This document shows, piece after piece, positions 52,360 to 62,453 of a stretch of 64,000 nucleotides of DNA. Within the stretch, counting starts at the first letter, position 1; every line of letters starts with the position of its first letter. The DNA is from Fermentimonas sp. GTDB taxonomy: Bacteria > Bacteroidota > Bacteroidia > Bacteroidales > Dysgonomonadaceae. The DNA is taken from the NCBI GenBank assembly GCA_028709385.1, contig JAQVXD010000004.1:3157-67156 (forward strand). The letters are read 5' to 3'. Made by a program: the position numbers and the translations under genes. The notes below the pieces were generated by a model that made no database searches, was not told the DNA's origin, and saw nothing but the letters and a program-made list of their open reading frames with translations.

Positions 52360-53436
52360 TTACTGTTGATCTGCTAAATACCAACGGTACATTAAGGCTA
52401 TTCCCTCTTCGAGTTCCACCTTATGTTTCCAGCCCAGCCCACATAATTTTGATACGTCAGTCAGCTTCCGCATAGTACCGTCGGGCATGGCCGGGTTAAA
52501 TTTTATCCTTCCGTTATACTTGACAATACTTGCAACTAACACTGACAGTTCACGTATGCTTATCTCTTTACCCGTACCAATATTGATATGGCAGTTACGA
52601 ATTTCCACCTTACCTTTGGTTAAATCCACAAAGTTCACGTTCTCTATTATATACACACATGCGTCTGCCAGGTCCTCGCTCCACAGGAATTCACGCATTG
52701 GTTTACCTGTTCCCCACAACTCCAGATGATGGGGAAAGATGCCATACTTGTTAAGCGTGAGCACGAAATCGTCCAGGGTGCTTCTGCCGTTCAAATCGCC
52801 GAGAGATCTTCGCTTAAGGTCTTTCTGAATACCACTCCAGTTATTTTCCTGCATGCATTTGGCCAAATGCATTTTCCTTATTAATGCCGGGAGCACGTGA
52901 CTTTTTTCCAGATCAAAATTATCATGAGGCCCATACAGGTTAGAGGGCATCACAGCAATATAGTTAGTACCATATTGAATATTAAAACTCTCGCACATTT
53001 TAAGACCCGCAATTTTTGCGATGGCGTACGGTTCGTTTGTATATTCAAGCGGCGAAGTAAGAAGTACATCCTCATTCATTGGCTGCGGAGCCTCCTTAGG
53101 ATAGACACAACTACTGCCCAGGAACAGAAGTTTCTTCACCTTATGCCGAAAACTTTCTCCTATAACATTATTCTGGATCTGTAAATTACGATAGATAAAG
53201 TCTGCGCGATACGTATTATTAGCCACGATGCCTCCCACGAAGGCAGCCGCGAGAATCACGTACTCAGGTCTCTCTTCATCGAAGAATTTTTTAACTGCCG
53301 GTCCGTCTAAAAGATCCAATTCATAGTGAGTTCTGCCAATAAGATGAGTATACCCTTTGGACGATAAATTATTCCAGATGGCTGATCCGACCAATCCCCT
53401 GTGCCCGGCAACATATATTTTACTATCTTTATTCAT
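52360..53436 (-). CDS. fcl: GDP-L-fucose synthase
   Basis: 358 residues with a Rossmann start [12 protein letters not shown] and active-site blocks [17 protein letters not shown] and YAIAKIAG (Tyr and Lys). It epimerises and reduces the product of Gmd to GDP-L-fucose. Gmd is at 42318 in the same region. The chain has an insertion after about 185 (QKDLKRRS) that is common among Bacteroidales fcl proteins. Confidence 0.96.
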   Translation of the reverse strand: MNKDSKIYVAGHRGLVGSAIWNNLSSKGYTHLIGRTHYELDLLDGPAVKKFFDEERPEYVILAAAFVGGIVANNTYRADFIYRNLQIQNNVIGESFRHKVKKLLFLGSSCVYPKEAPQPMNEDVLLTSPLEYTNEPYAIAKIAGLKMCESFNIQYGTNYIAVMPSNLYGPHDNFDLEKSHVLPALIRKMHLAKCMQENNWSGIQKDLKRRSLGDLNGRSTLDDFVLTLNKYGIFPHHLELWGTGKPMREFLWSEDLADACVYIIENVNFVDLTKGKVEIRNCHINIGTGKEISIRELSVLVASIVKYNGRIKFNPAMPDGTMRKLTDVSKLCGLGWKHKVELEEGIALMYRWYLADQQ

Positions 53437-53496
53437 TCTCTTTTATTAATTTCAGTTTCAATATTGCAATTATTTCAACTTTTCTAAGATTAATAT

Positions 53497-54879
53497 CTAT
53501 CCTGCATTTTTATAAGCTTCGCTGCCAAAAAGTGTCATAAAAATGATCTTGATATCCCAGAGAAAATTCCAGTTCTCCAGATACTCCATATCGTATTCCA
53601 CCCGCTTTTCCATTTTCCACAGTTTATCGGTAAGTCCTCGGTATCCGTTCACTTGTGCCCAACCGGTTATCCCGGGTTTCACGAAATGCCGCACTTTGTA
53701 ATGTTGTATCAAGGCGGAGTATTGCTCGGTATGCTTAAGCATGTGAGGGCGGGGACCCACTACTGACATATTGCCAAGCAACACGTTGATAAATTGGGGA
53801 AGCTCATCGATATTGGTGCGGCGTAAGAAATTTCCGATAGTGGTGATGCGTGCGTCATTCACCTGTGCCTGCTTGCTGTCAGATTCTGAATTAACCGTCA
53901 TAGTTCTGAATTTAAAACAATTAAATGTTTTATTATTGATACCCGTTCGCTGTTGCTTAAAGAATACAGGTCCTTTGGAATTCAGCTTTATCAGCAACCC
54001 GACGATAGGAAACAGCCAGCTGAACACAAACAGAATGACGCCGGCAGAGAACAGGATATCAAAAAGACGTTTACTGAAACGCTGTGTGAGGTCGTCCAGC
54101 GGAATCTTATTCGGGTTGAACATTTCAAAATAACTTGCCGACTGCACTTTCCGCTGAAACGACTTGTTCCAGTAGCCTTCCATAAGGATGTAGCGTACTC
54201 TTATACCGGTTTCGTTGCAGAGAGCGAGCAACTCCTTGGTTTTGTCTTTCGTGAAATACCGGGGATCAGTAACGAAAAGCATGTTAATCTTGTATTGTTC
54301 AGAAACGGTGGGAAGTTCGCTGAGCGTACCAAGCGTGGCATACTCACTCACACTATCGTGATCAGAGATGTACCCTGCCAGCCGGAATCCTAAGGAAGGA
54401 TTGTTACCCAAGAGCTTGCCTAACACCAGATTTGCGTTTTCCTCACCAAGGATAGCTACCCGCTGGTTCGCGTATCCATTTTCATAACGATACTGATGAG
54501 CTTTGTAGATAAAATAGAACACGAACACTTTCACCACGAAAAAGAAAACTGTATATTCCAACAAAAAACCTTTGTGATACCCTTTCCGAAGAAAAAATTC
54601 TGCCAATACAAACTGGATAATAATAAGAATAAGGAAACGTACACTGAATGCTTTCACCCTGTCGGTATACTTGTCAGTGAAAAAATAATTCCTTTTTGAA
54701 TACAGAATATACGCAAGCAGTTCGGATATGTTGGCATGCAGAATGTACATATTTCTCCCGGTTAAATCCTCATAGTTATACATCGGGCTATTGTAAAAAA
54801 CCAAATAGGCCGACATATTCAAAAGCAGTAAATCGAATAGTAAGAAGAAAAATTTTAACCAAGAATTATCTGACTCCAT
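53497..54879 (-). CDS. Polyprenyl-phosphate sugar-1-phosphate transferase (WcaJ type)
   Basis: 460 residues: several N-terminal membrane helices, a Rossmann-like middle (VAILGEENANLVLGKLL), and a C-terminal catalytic domain with RLFDILFSAGVILFV, KFRTM, RRTNIDELPQFINVLLGNMS, VGPRP and GITGWAQVNGYRG. It transfers a hexose-1-phosphate to undecaprenyl phosphate to start the repeat unit. Sugar type not readable. Confidence 0.93.
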   Translation of the reverse strand: MESDNSWLKFFFLLFDLLLLNMSAYLVFYNSPMYNYEDLTGRNMYILHANISELLAYILYSKRNYFFTDKYTDRVKAFSVRFLILIIIQFVLAEFFLRKGYHKGFLLEYTVFFFVVKVFVFYFIYKAHQYRYENGYANQRVAILGEENANLVLGKLLGNNPSLGFRLAGYISDHDSVSEYATLGTLSELPTVSEQYKINMLFVTDPRYFTKDKTKELLALCNETGIRVRYILMEGYWNKSFQRKVQSASYFEMFNPNKIPLDDLTQRFSKRLFDILFSAGVILFVFSWLFPIVGLLIKLNSKGPVFFKQQRTGINNKTFNCFKFRTMTVNSESDSKQAQVNDARITTIGNFLRRTNIDELPQFINVLLGNMSVVGPRPHMLKHTEQYSALIQHYKVRHFVKPGITGWAQVNGYRGLTDKLWKMEKRVEYDMEYLENWNFLWDIKIIFMTLFGSEAYKNAG

Positions 54880-54954
54880 TTGCCGTGATTATAAAATGTT
54901 ATTCAATTGTTTCAAAAAACAATCATATTTTCCCCTAAATGAACGATCCCTGTC

Positions 54955-55719
54955 TCAACGAGGATCACTCTTCAATATTTCTGACTGCAGCTTGTCAAAA
55001 CGTTGATCTTTTCTTGCCCTCCGGAATTTTTCCCTTAGAATGGATGAAACAAAAACGGTGTTCCCTATAAGGTACCTGCGCCACATGCGCTGCGGTTCCA
55101 TTGCAAGGCGGTAAAACCATTCAAGACCGGCAGAGATCATCCATTTCGGTGCACGCCGTACTGTTCTTGCATAAAAATCAAACACGGCTCCGATGCAGCA
55201 GATGTGACCCGCTTTGATTTCTTTAAAATGTTCAAATGCCCATTTTTCCTGTTTCGGAGCGGTCATCCCCACGAAAAGAACATCCGGTTCAACCATGTTT
55301 ACTGCATCAATCATAGCCTGGCAGTCTTCTTTCGTGAACTCCTTCCTGTAAGGCGGGGAATATGAGTGAACCTGCATACCCGGGTATTCCCTCTTAGCCC
55401 GCTCCCTGATAAGTGAGAGCGTTGCTTCTGAACTGCCCAGAAAAAAGCAGGATCCGCCCTTGGCGTTCACTCTGCTCATCTCGTAACGGAACAGATCATC
55501 CCCTGCAATTTTCTTTATCTTTTTGCCTTGCAGCCATCGCACACTCCACACGATGCTGATCCCGTCGGGAAGCAGTATATCACTCGCTTTAAGTGCTTCG
55601 AAAAAAACAGGATCTTTCTTTACAGTATTGAATGAGTGGGCATTAAGAGTAGTGATCAGTTGTTTTTCAGGAAGCAAATCCTGTAACGACCCGCAAAACA
55701 GATTAATTGTCTGAAACAT
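54955..55719 (-). CDS. WecG/TagA/CpsF family glycosyltransferase (GT26)
   Basis: 254 residues with family blocks LPDGISIVW, FFLGSSEATLSLIRERAK, LFVGMTAPKQEKW and MISAGLEWFYRLAMEPQRMW. Usually adds the second sugar, often ManNAc-type, to lipid-linked GlcNAc-like. It lies next to the initiating transferase, which suits that. The 75-base gap after it has a 7-bp hairpin. Confidence 0.92.
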   Translation of the reverse strand: MFQTINLFCGSLQDLLPEKQLITTLNAHSFNTVKKDPVFFEALKASDILLPDGISIVWSVRWLQGKKIKKIAGDDLFRYEMSRVNAKGGSCFFLGSSEATLSLIRERAKREYPGMQVHSYSPPYRKEFTKEDCQAMIDAVNMVEPDVLFVGMTAPKQEKWAFEHFKEIKAGHICCIGAVFDFYARTVRRAPKWMISAGLEWFYRLAMEPQRMWRRYLIGNTVFVSSILREKFRRARKDQRFDKLQSEILKSDPR

Positions 55720-55765
55720 ACTGTTGATTTTTAATGTATTAAACGCCTCTTTAAATAAATAATCA

Positions 55766-56689
55766 TTATGCTTCCCACGTGAATGTGTAACGAAGCGATG
55801 TCACGCTGTTATGAATCTCTTTGAAACGGAGCAGACCGGGATTTGCTTCTCCGTTGAGACTTGATGTGCCCATATCAATGTAATCAAAGCCCAGTTCTTT
55901 GTAATAGTCGTAAATATTCATGTACATGTAATCTATTATCCCCAGGTTACGCTTTTCCAAATCACTTCCCATGAAAATACCTTGTATGATTGATTCGTGA
56001 CCACGGTATAAAACGGCACCTCCCACGCAGTTTCCATTTACTTCCCTGATAATAAAAAAATCAACCGGAAAAACCTCTTTCACCCTTATTATATCCTCTA
56101 ATGTCATATATATCTTGCGTCCCAATTCCATGCGATTACGCTCAATTACTCGGTACACCTCTTTCATACCGGCCATATCGGTTACCGCCGACCATTCCAG
56201 ACGATGTTTGATTGCCTTCCTGCAATTTTGTGCTACCACGCTTTTAGTCCATGTTCCGTCAAATTGTTTTAAATCCACCCAGTTATTCAGATCAGGCAGC
56301 TCCATCCTGTAACCAAGCCTGATCATCGCGTTAACAATCTTGGCATTCATGTTCACCTGATAGAGGTTTGGCGGGAGAGTGAGCGAAAATTTTTTTATCC
56401 CTTTAAAAATAAGGTACTCTTTCAGGTCTGATAAAAAATCATATATCAGTTCATATGCCAGGTGCTCATGTGTGTAATGAAATCCTCCGAAAGGTGCGGA
56501 AAAGGGTGATTTCATAACTCCCCCTTTCAGTCCTGCCAGCAATCCTACGGAGTGCTCTCCCTGCCTGATCAGCCTGACCACCTCATCCTGCTTATATTCA
56601 TTAAGAGCAATAAATGCTTCACTCACAAAAGGGCTAAAATCAACAGGAAAAAACCTCCTGTAATCTCTCTTCGAAACTTCAACAAGCAT
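55766..56689 (-). CDS. FemAB-like GNAT-fold transferase
   Basis: 307 residues starting MLVEVSKRDYRRFFP. A longer reading upstream overlaps the glycosyltransferase gene by 178 bases and was rejected; this ATG follows its stop by one base. The second half, with EVNGNCVGGAVLYRG and SIIQGIFMGSDLEKRNLGI, resembles acetyltransferase_6/FemAB proteins, which transfer aminoacyl or acyl groups. Substrate in a polysaccharide locus is unknown. Confidence 0.8.
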   Translation of the reverse strand: MLVEVSKRDYRRFFPVDFSPFVSEAFIALNEYKQDEVVRLIRQGEHSVGLLAGLKGGVMKSPFSAPFGGFHYTHEHLAYELIYDFLSDLKEYLIFKGIKKFSLTLPPNLYQVNMNAKIVNAMIRLGYRMELPDLNNWVDLKQFDGTWTKSVVAQNCRKAIKHRLEWSAVTDMAGMKEVYRVIERNRMELGRKIYMTLEDIIRVKEVFPVDFFIIREVNGNCVGGAVLYRGHESIIQGIFMGSDLEKRNLGIIDYMYMNIYDYYKELGFDYIDMGTSSLNGEANPGLLRFKEIHNSVTSLRYTFTWEA

Positions 56690-56690
56690 T

Positions 56691-57815
56691 TTAAGATTCT
56701 TTATTAATTGTAAACGATTTAGATAATATATTGTACATCCGCCTCTCGAAAATGGAAAGCGTAAAAAGTTGCTCATACCTGACCCTGCCATTTGCCCCCA
56801 TTTCCAGTTTTGAAGCAGGATTAAGAATAAAGAACTCGAGTTTCTTCGCAAGAGCATCTGCATTATCATATGGAGATATCATGAAACCTGTTACTCCATT
56901 ATCCACCATATCAGGCATCCCTCCTTCATGTGCGGTAATAACCGGCAGACCATGCTGCATAGCTTCCAAAACTACTAACGGGAAACAGTCACAACGTGAA
57001 GGCAAAACGAATACATCTGCCTGTTCAAACGACATTTCTTTCAATTCTCCGTACCTTTTTCCCAAATATTTCACTTTATCTGATAATTTTCTATCGTAAA
57101 TATATCTCTCCAGTTCTGGTTCACTTATATCACCCTCCCCTCCCACAAATTCACACTGAAAGGCATAACCTATCTCATTAAGAATAGAGCATGCATCCAC
57201 TAACACGAATACTCCTTTTTCTTTCATAAGGTTGGATAAAAAAAGAATTGTAAATGGTTTATTCCCCGATGGTATCAAGGAGGTAGTTTTAGGGTAATAA
57301 TCCCTGATGCCGTTCGGGCAAATTTCCACCATTTCAGAAGGCACATATTTCTTTAAATCGTAATAAAGATGCGAGGAAAGCAGGATCACCCGACTATGTT
57401 TAAACACAAACCGGTAAAGGAGATTGTTAATCCTGTTTTTACCTGCATCAATAATTCCTCTATTATGGATATGATAAACAATTTTTACACCAAACAAACG
57501 CAACATGACTATCAACAGGACATCTTTATAAAAACCGCTTCCGGTAGTTGTCAGCGCATAATAACACAAGTCCGGTTTTCGATGGAGCAGCTTACCAAAT
57601 AGATGAAACCATACTATAGCGTATCGTACAAGTTTCTTTAAGCTGATTTCACCACTTTCATTCACCTTTTCTGACAGGGTAAGGTTAATATACCTTCCAT
57701 GGAAGGCATCTCTAAGCAAGTCGCTCTCTTTAATGAGTTCGCCAACCATTGTGGAACCGTGCACCGGCGGCGGCAAATGCAGCATGAACAGAATATTTTT
57801 TCGTGCCTTGGACAT
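56691..57815 (-). CDS. Family 4 glycosyltransferase
   Basis: 374 residues with PPPVHGSTMVGELI near the start, PFTILFLSNLMKEKGVFVL in the middle, and SRCDCFPLVVLEAMQHGLPV with the E-x7-E motif (the Glu of LEAM) near residue 290. This is a GT-B enzyme that builds the repeat unit. Overlap-free with the FemAB-like gene (1 base gap). Confidence 0.93.
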   Translation of the reverse strand: MSKARKNILFMLHLPPPVHGSTMVGELIKESDLLRDAFHGRYINLTLSEKVNESGEISLKKLVRYAIVWFHLFGKLLHRKPDLCYYALTTTGSGFYKDVLLIVMLRLFGVKIVYHIHNRGIIDAGKNRINNLLYRFVFKHSRVILLSSHLYYDLKKYVPSEMVEICPNGIRDYYPKTTSLIPSGNKPFTILFLSNLMKEKGVFVLVDACSILNEIGYAFQCEFVGGEGDISEPELERYIYDRKLSDKVKYLGKRYGELKEMSFEQADVFVLPSRCDCFPLVVLEAMQHGLPVITAHEGGMPDMVDNGVTGFMISPYDNADALAKKLEFFILNPASKLEMGANGRVRYEQLFTLSIFERRMYNILSKSFTINKES

Positions 57816-57829
57816 ATTTTAATTATAAA

Positions 57830-58693
57830 CTATTTGAATTGCTTCCAGATAAAGGGAAAAAATGTTTTCAACCACAACATAACAAAGGAATAAGGCAGGA
57901 ACATCGGGAAGTGCTTCCTGATATAATACAGGTATTCACTGTATGCCAGTCCCTTTGGACTTTTCAAATAATTAATCCGCTCTTTGAGTGAGTAATTTCC
58001 GTCTCTCCAGTTTTTACCGTGATCATGCACGCATATTCCGCATATTCCGGGTGCGAGCAGTACGGGAATATTTTTCTTTGTTGCCTGCATGGTATAATCG
58101 TAATCGGCAATACCGTGTGTAAACCTATAATCAAAAATACCTAACTCATCCACCACCTCTCTGCTCACCCAAAGTACATTCGCATTTGTAATATCACACG
58201 GCTGCGGATGTGCAGTCGGAACAAGCGGGTGTAACCTCACAAGCATAAGGTAATTTTTTACACGTGATCCTCCGTAAGTCACTTTTCCACCTCCGTTATC
58301 AACCGTAGCACCCGAATAAATACCGTGTCTGCCTGTTTTTTCGTACGAGTGAGTATCGGTTTCTATAAGCTTCAGAAAGAAATCGGGATTCAACACAACA
58401 TCGTCATTTATAAGCAGGTACGCCTTGTAGGGTTTATTCTTTATCGCCGTCTCCCAGGCAAGCCTCATTCCGCCTGCCCAAAAACGGTTACCGTCACCCA
58501 TGATCAGGTTCACCTCCGGGAAATCCTTACTCACCGCCTCCGCCGTGCCATCGGCAGAGCCGTCGTCAGTCAGGTAAACATCAATCCCGTAAGGGGGCGG
58601 TATAATCGCCCTGTAGAGCGAGTCAAGGCAGGATAACGTTTTATCTTTCCTGTTATGGCAGGTCAGCAAGACTGCTATATTCTCTTTTTTCAT
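57830..58693 (-). CDS. Family 2 glycosyltransferase
   Basis: 287 residues starting MKKENIAVLLTCHNRKDKTL. The GT-A features DVYLTDDGSADGT, LLINDDVVLNPDF (the D-x-D-type) and HGIADYDYTMQATKK are visible. The ATG lies inside the end of the polymerase gene (overlap 41 bases), preceded by AAGAAGTAGCA. A start 13 codons upstream was rejected as lacking family signal. Confidence 0.9.
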   Translation of the reverse strand: MKKENIAVLLTCHNRKDKTLSCLDSLYRAIIPPPYGIDVYLTDDGSADGTAEAVSKDFPEVNLIMGDGNRFWAGGMRLAWETAIKNKPYKAYLLINDDVVLNPDFFLKLIETDTHSYEKTGRHGIYSGATVDNGGGKVTYGGSRVKNYLMLVRLHPLVPTAHPQPCDITNANVLWVSREVVDELGIFDYRFTHGIADYDYTMQATKKNIPVLLAPGICGICVHDHGKNWRDGNYSLKERINYLKSPKGLAYSEYLYYIRKHFPMFLPYSFVMLWLKTFFPFIWKQFK

Positions 58694-59999
58694 TGCTACT
58701 TCTTTTTGGTAAAAATTTCTGCAAACGCACATAACGCATGTCGAATATCCCGCGTGCCCAAATGAGAACCTCCTTATCGGTCATATGCCTGAAAGAGTAA
58801 GAAAAACAGAGGCCGATCATGACCATCAGCATAAAATAATTCAGAGAGAAGTTATTCATATCTTCTATCCATGAGTAGAGCCAGCGGAAAGCAACAAAGA
58901 TCCCGAGCATTTTAGCGTAGATATTACGGGACTTGTTTACTGCCAGATAGGAGGCTCTGAAAAACATCAGCATGTATAGTATTACTCCGATAACACCTGT
59001 CCAGGTAAACACATTGGCCAGACCGATCTCGTTTGCCAGTCTCTCGTACCTGCCCGTTACTTCCACCGAAATTACCCCGAACGTTTCCGAATCATTACCC
59101 CTGGCGGGAGTTCGCCCTGCAAGCCAGTAATTATTATTAATAGCCGACTCCAGCACTTCTTCGTAAAGAAATGTACGGGTGTCAACCGTCAGGTTCTGCT
59201 CCGTTATGTTACCCTCGGGATCTGCACCCGTGTAAGTTAAGTCGCCCTTCATGTATTCACTCATATTGAAAACATTGAAAATGCCGCTCACGCCTAATAT
59301 AAATAACACAAAAGGGAGAATAAACAACGTAAGCCGGGCAGTCTCCAGTTGCCTCTTGATTTTTCTATTTCTGAAAAAGTAGAGAATGAGTATTAATAAA
59401 GGAACTCCAAACTTAATAACATTACTCCTGGCTCCTAAATCTGCCACCAAAACTACTACTGTCACACACAGAATGAGAAGCTTCTGACGTTTCGTAAGTA
59501 CGGGTAAGAAAAACAGCAGAAAACTCATCGGAATCAGATAAAACCCAAAGGCATCCGTTCTTATAATTAAACCAAAAATCAGAAACAGCGGTAACGCATA
59601 TTTTATGTAAAACGCCAGAAGATACTGCACTACCGCTTTGTTGGTGGCCGAAAATATAACAAGGGGCAACACCAGAGCCATTGCATTACCCACCAGCGCT
59701 TTCCAGTCCCAGTATATTTCAGCAACAAACATGCCCCTTACAATACATGTTGCATTCCATAGCAGATAAATCCAGACAATAAGCATGTTGTCGTCATTTC
59801 GCTTATCAAAAAAATAGTTCTTGGATAAGAAAAAAGCGACTAATATTAATATGGAAATCCCCCACCACAAAGTGGTACTGTTTAATAATCCGATCATCGG
59901 AATTCCCGGCTTCATGTAGGGCAGGATCGAGTAAACTGCCAGCAGAAGCATGGAAACGGGGATTAAATGGCTTATAATCTGTTTATTTACTGTGTTCAT
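58653..59999 (-). CDS. Wzy/O-antigen polymerase-like membrane protein
   Basis: 448 residues with about 11-12 hydrophobic helices and one large loop (about 235-310) that includes RTFLYEEVLESAINNNYWLAG and GVISVEVTGRYERLANEIG. This is the pattern of O-antigen/capsule polymerases or ligases, which show little sequence identity. Assigned by topology and context. Its gene overlaps the next by 41 bases. Confidence 0.78.
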   Translation of the reverse strand: MNTVNKQIISHLIPVSMLLLAVYSILPYMKPGIPMIGLLNSTTLWWGISILILVAFFLSKNYFFDKRNDDNMLIVWIYLLWNATCIVRGMFVAEIYWDWKALVGNAMALVLPLVIFSATNKAVVQYLLAFYIKYALPLFLIFGLIIRTDAFGFYLIPMSFLLFFLPVLTKRQKLLILCVTVVVLVADLGARSNVIKFGVPLLILILYFFRNRKIKRQLETARLTLFILPFVLFILGVSGIFNVFNMSEYMKGDLTYTGADPEGNITEQNLTVDTRTFLYEEVLESAINNNYWLAGRTPARGNDSETFGVISVEVTGRYERLANEIGLANVFTWTGVIGVILYMLMFFRASYLAVNKSRNIYAKMLGIFVAFRWLYSWIEDMNNFSLNYFMLMVMIGLCFSYSFRHMTDKEVLIWARGIFDMRYVRLQKFLPKRSSNEKREYSSLADLP

Positions 60000-60019
60000 T
60001 TTTCCTGTTAATAATTTAT

Positions 60020-60937
60020 TCAGTACGACTTCACTCCGTTAAGTTTCATATACCAATAAAAAAAGCTTAGTTTTCTCAGGAATGTATCTCCTTTAAAACC
60101 GTATGAACCTTTATATTTGAACCTGAGCCAACATTCGTAATAGACAGAAAGATCCAACGGATTGAAAATGTTAAGATGCTTAGCGCGATATTTTAAAAAA
60201 ATCCGGTATGCCTCTTTTTCTCTCCTGTCATTCATTTTATCACTGCGCGAGACAGAGTTCTGATGTATCCTGTATGCCACCGTGGGCTTTTCCATGTAAT
60301 AGAGCTTTATGCCCTTTTCCATCATTCGTATTACCATAGTTGTATCTTCGTAGATCGAAAACTCTTCGTCACAAAAACCGATACGCTCAATCACATCTCT
60401 TTTACAGAAAAAGGTGGGAACATTCAAAAATACCGGCCACCGGATGTAAGCCTTCAGTTGCTTTTTTGAAGATGAGATTCCTGCAAAGTATTTTACGCCT
60501 TCACTCGTGGTTACTGTCCGTAAAAATTCACCCTTTTCATCAATTTCCTGTACGTCGGAGATAATAAAGGAGGCATCACTGAAAAGGTCTGCATATGTTA
60601 AATTATCAGAAATACAATTTTCCAGCAAAATATCATCACCGGAGATTGTTTTGACCCAATCACCCTTTGCGGCACGTAACCCGCGATTGCAATTCGACGG
60701 AATTCCTGTGTTGTGAGGCACAGTGATAAGTTCCGCATTATAAAAATGTCCCCTGTTTTTATCCAGCCAGTCTGAGCACAGCTCAATGGTATGATCAGTG
60801 GAACCGTCATCACTGACAATTAATTCAATGTTACGCCATGTTTGCGCCTTCACGCTCTCCAGTGTTTCCAGTACATATCCGGAACTGTTATACGTGATGA
60901 GAACGATCGATACTAATGGTGTCTTATTATTATTCAT
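60020..60937 (-). CDS. Family 2 glycosyltransferase
   Basis: 305 residues starting MNNNKTPLVSIVLITYNSSG, with IELIVSDDGSTDHTIE, GDWVKTISGDDIL (DxD-type) and an ETTMVIRM-like EDT motif (IYEDTTMVIRMMEKG). The ATG is at 60937 and overlaps the flippase stop by 8 bases (ATGAATAA); GGGAG precedes it. Donor unknown. Confidence 0.92.
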   Translation of the reverse strand: MNNNKTPLVSIVLITYNSSGYVLETLESVKAQTWRNIELIVSDDGSTDHTIELCSDWLDKNRGHFYNAELITVPHNTGIPSNCNRGLRAAKGDWVKTISGDDILLENCISDNLTYADLFSDASFIISDVQEIDEKGEFLRTVTTSEGVKYFAGISSSKKQLKAYIRWPVFLNVPTFFCKRDVIERIGFCDEEFSIYEDTTMVIRMMEKGIKLYYMEKPTVAYRIHQNSVSRSDKMNDRREKEAYRIFLKYRAKHLNIFNPLDLSVYYECWLRFKYKGSYGFKGDTFLRKLSFFYWYMKLNGVKSY

Positions 60938-62435
60938 GATCTCCCTTTTTTCTCCTGATTTGTTGTATACCATTTTTAACAGCCTCTTTTAATCCTGTTC
61001 TTTTATCCAGTTCTCTGTATGAATACCACCCCGAAATAATTATCAGTATCAAACCGAAAAAGTACATATAGGGCTCCCGCATAAAAATCACTACAGCAAA
61101 ACAGGCAAGTGCAAGTGAAAACTGAACTGAAAAGATGGTCAGCAAAGAATAATGAAATGAAAACTGAAACTTTATTTTAGCAATCAGATAAACCTGGATA
61201 AAATAGAGCAGGTAACCCGCCAGAAAGGATATTCCCAACCCGGTGAGTCCGGCCAGATAATAGCCAAGTACACTGAACCCTAATGCATAAATACTGCCTG
61301 CAAACTCGTTCCAAAAGAAAAGTCTGCCCGCACCTTTTGCCAGGAACAGAAAGGCAATCGCCCAGCTCAGTGCTTTAAAGAAAACACCCAGCGTTGCCCA
61401 ATACACCATACCCGTGATTGCCAGAAACTTACTTGAGTAAAGAAGAATAATTGTCCAGTTGATAAATACCAGAAACACTATAAGTATAGGCGCCAGGATA
61501 AGCAGTGCGATCTCCGATTGCTGATTAATATGCTCTTTACTTTGCATGTTATCGTTTGCCACAAGTGACAAGCGGGGGTAATAGTCGGTACCCATAGCCG
61601 TAAACACCATTCCAACGTAGGTATTGATGATGGTAAAGCCTGCCGTGTAATATCCCACGTCGGCTACATCACCTGTACGGTTAATAAATATCCGTATCAC
61701 GTAGGCCACGATCAGTGAGATTAAACCGCTCATACTGATCATGAATCCCATCACAAGCATATTCTTTCCTTCCGAAACAGTAGCATCCCGTGAGACCCTC
61801 TGTTTTTTCATTTCAATACCACGGGAAAAATACCACGAGAAAAACAAGGTGGTAAACGCAGATATGATAATCACAGGAACAATCCCCTTTACCCCCAGTT
61901 TATAATACAGAGGAATAGTTATCAGTAAACCCGTAAGGCTGCCGTACACGTTTGCTTTCGCCAGCTGCTGCAGTCGCCTTAGTCCTTGCAGCAACACCAG
62001 CTCACCTGTACTCAGCTGATTCAGCAGCAAAGTGACCGATATCCACACGAAAGCCAGTGTGTACTCTCTGTTTCCAAAAGTAAACTCACTTAGCAGAGGA
62101 GATAAAACAAGCGTAACGATTGCGCCCAAAATACCGGTAAACCATACCAGACGTCTCATAACCGTAATCACGGTAAATATCCTGTCCTGATCGTTAGTGG
62201 CATTAGCCTCCGAGATATTCTTAACAGCACTCGTGCCCAGTCCGAAATTAGTGAACCCCGCCACCAGCCCCGTAGTAGCCGTGAGCAGTCCCACGATACC
62301 CATACCCGCGGGTCCTAATAACACTGCCACAAATTTCGAGCGGATAACCGAAATCACGATCTGGAAGAGCTGTACTCCGCCAAACAGCGAGGTCGCCTTC
62401 ATTATCTGCCTGTATGAACTTTTCTGTTCAGTCAT
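60930..62435 (-). CDS. Wzx-type polysaccharide flippase
   Basis: 501 residues with 12-14 helices in the MATE/MOP fold, with early blocks FGGVQLFQIVISVIRSKF and GPAGMGIVGLLTATTGLV and a late RELDKR tail. It moves the undecaprenyl-linked repeat unit across the inner membrane. Neighbouring polymerase and initiating transferase complete the Wzx/Wzy route. Confidence 0.92.
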   Translation of the reverse strand: MTEQKSSYRQIMKATSLFGGVQLFQIVISVIRSKFVAVLLGPAGMGIVGLLTATTGLVAGFTNFGLGTSAVKNISEANATNDQDRIFTVITVMRRLVWFTGILGAIVTLVLSPLLSEFTFGNREYTLAFVWISVTLLLNQLSTGELVLLQGLRRLQQLAKANVYGSLTGLLITIPLYYKLGVKGIVPVIIISAFTTLFFSWYFSRGIEMKKQRVSRDATVSEGKNMLVMGFMISMSGLISLIVAYVIRIFINRTGDVADVGYYTAGFTIINTYVGMVFTAMGTDYYPRLSLVANDNMQSKEHINQQSEIALLILAPILIVFLVFINWTIILLYSSKFLAITGMVYWATLGVFFKALSWAIAFLFLAKGAGRLFFWNEFAGSIYALGFSVLGYYLAGLTGLGISFLAGYLLYFIQVYLIAKIKFQFSFHYSLLTIFSVQFSLALACFAVVIFMREPYMYFFGLILIIISGWYSYRELDKRTGLKEAVKNGIQQIRRKKGDHE

Positions 62436-62453
62436 CTTTTTCTTGCTTCAGTT

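Noticed and set aside
54905-54930. Small hairpin (ATTGTTT/AAACAAT) between the GT26 and WcaJ-type genes as a terminator
   Set aside because: Only 7 bp of AT-rich stem inside an otherwise continuous gene run; not enough to call a terminator.
56690-56869. N-terminal 60-codon extension of the FemAB-like gene
   Set aside because: It overlaps the end of the glycosyltransferase gene and does not resemble the family; the ATG at 56689 fits.
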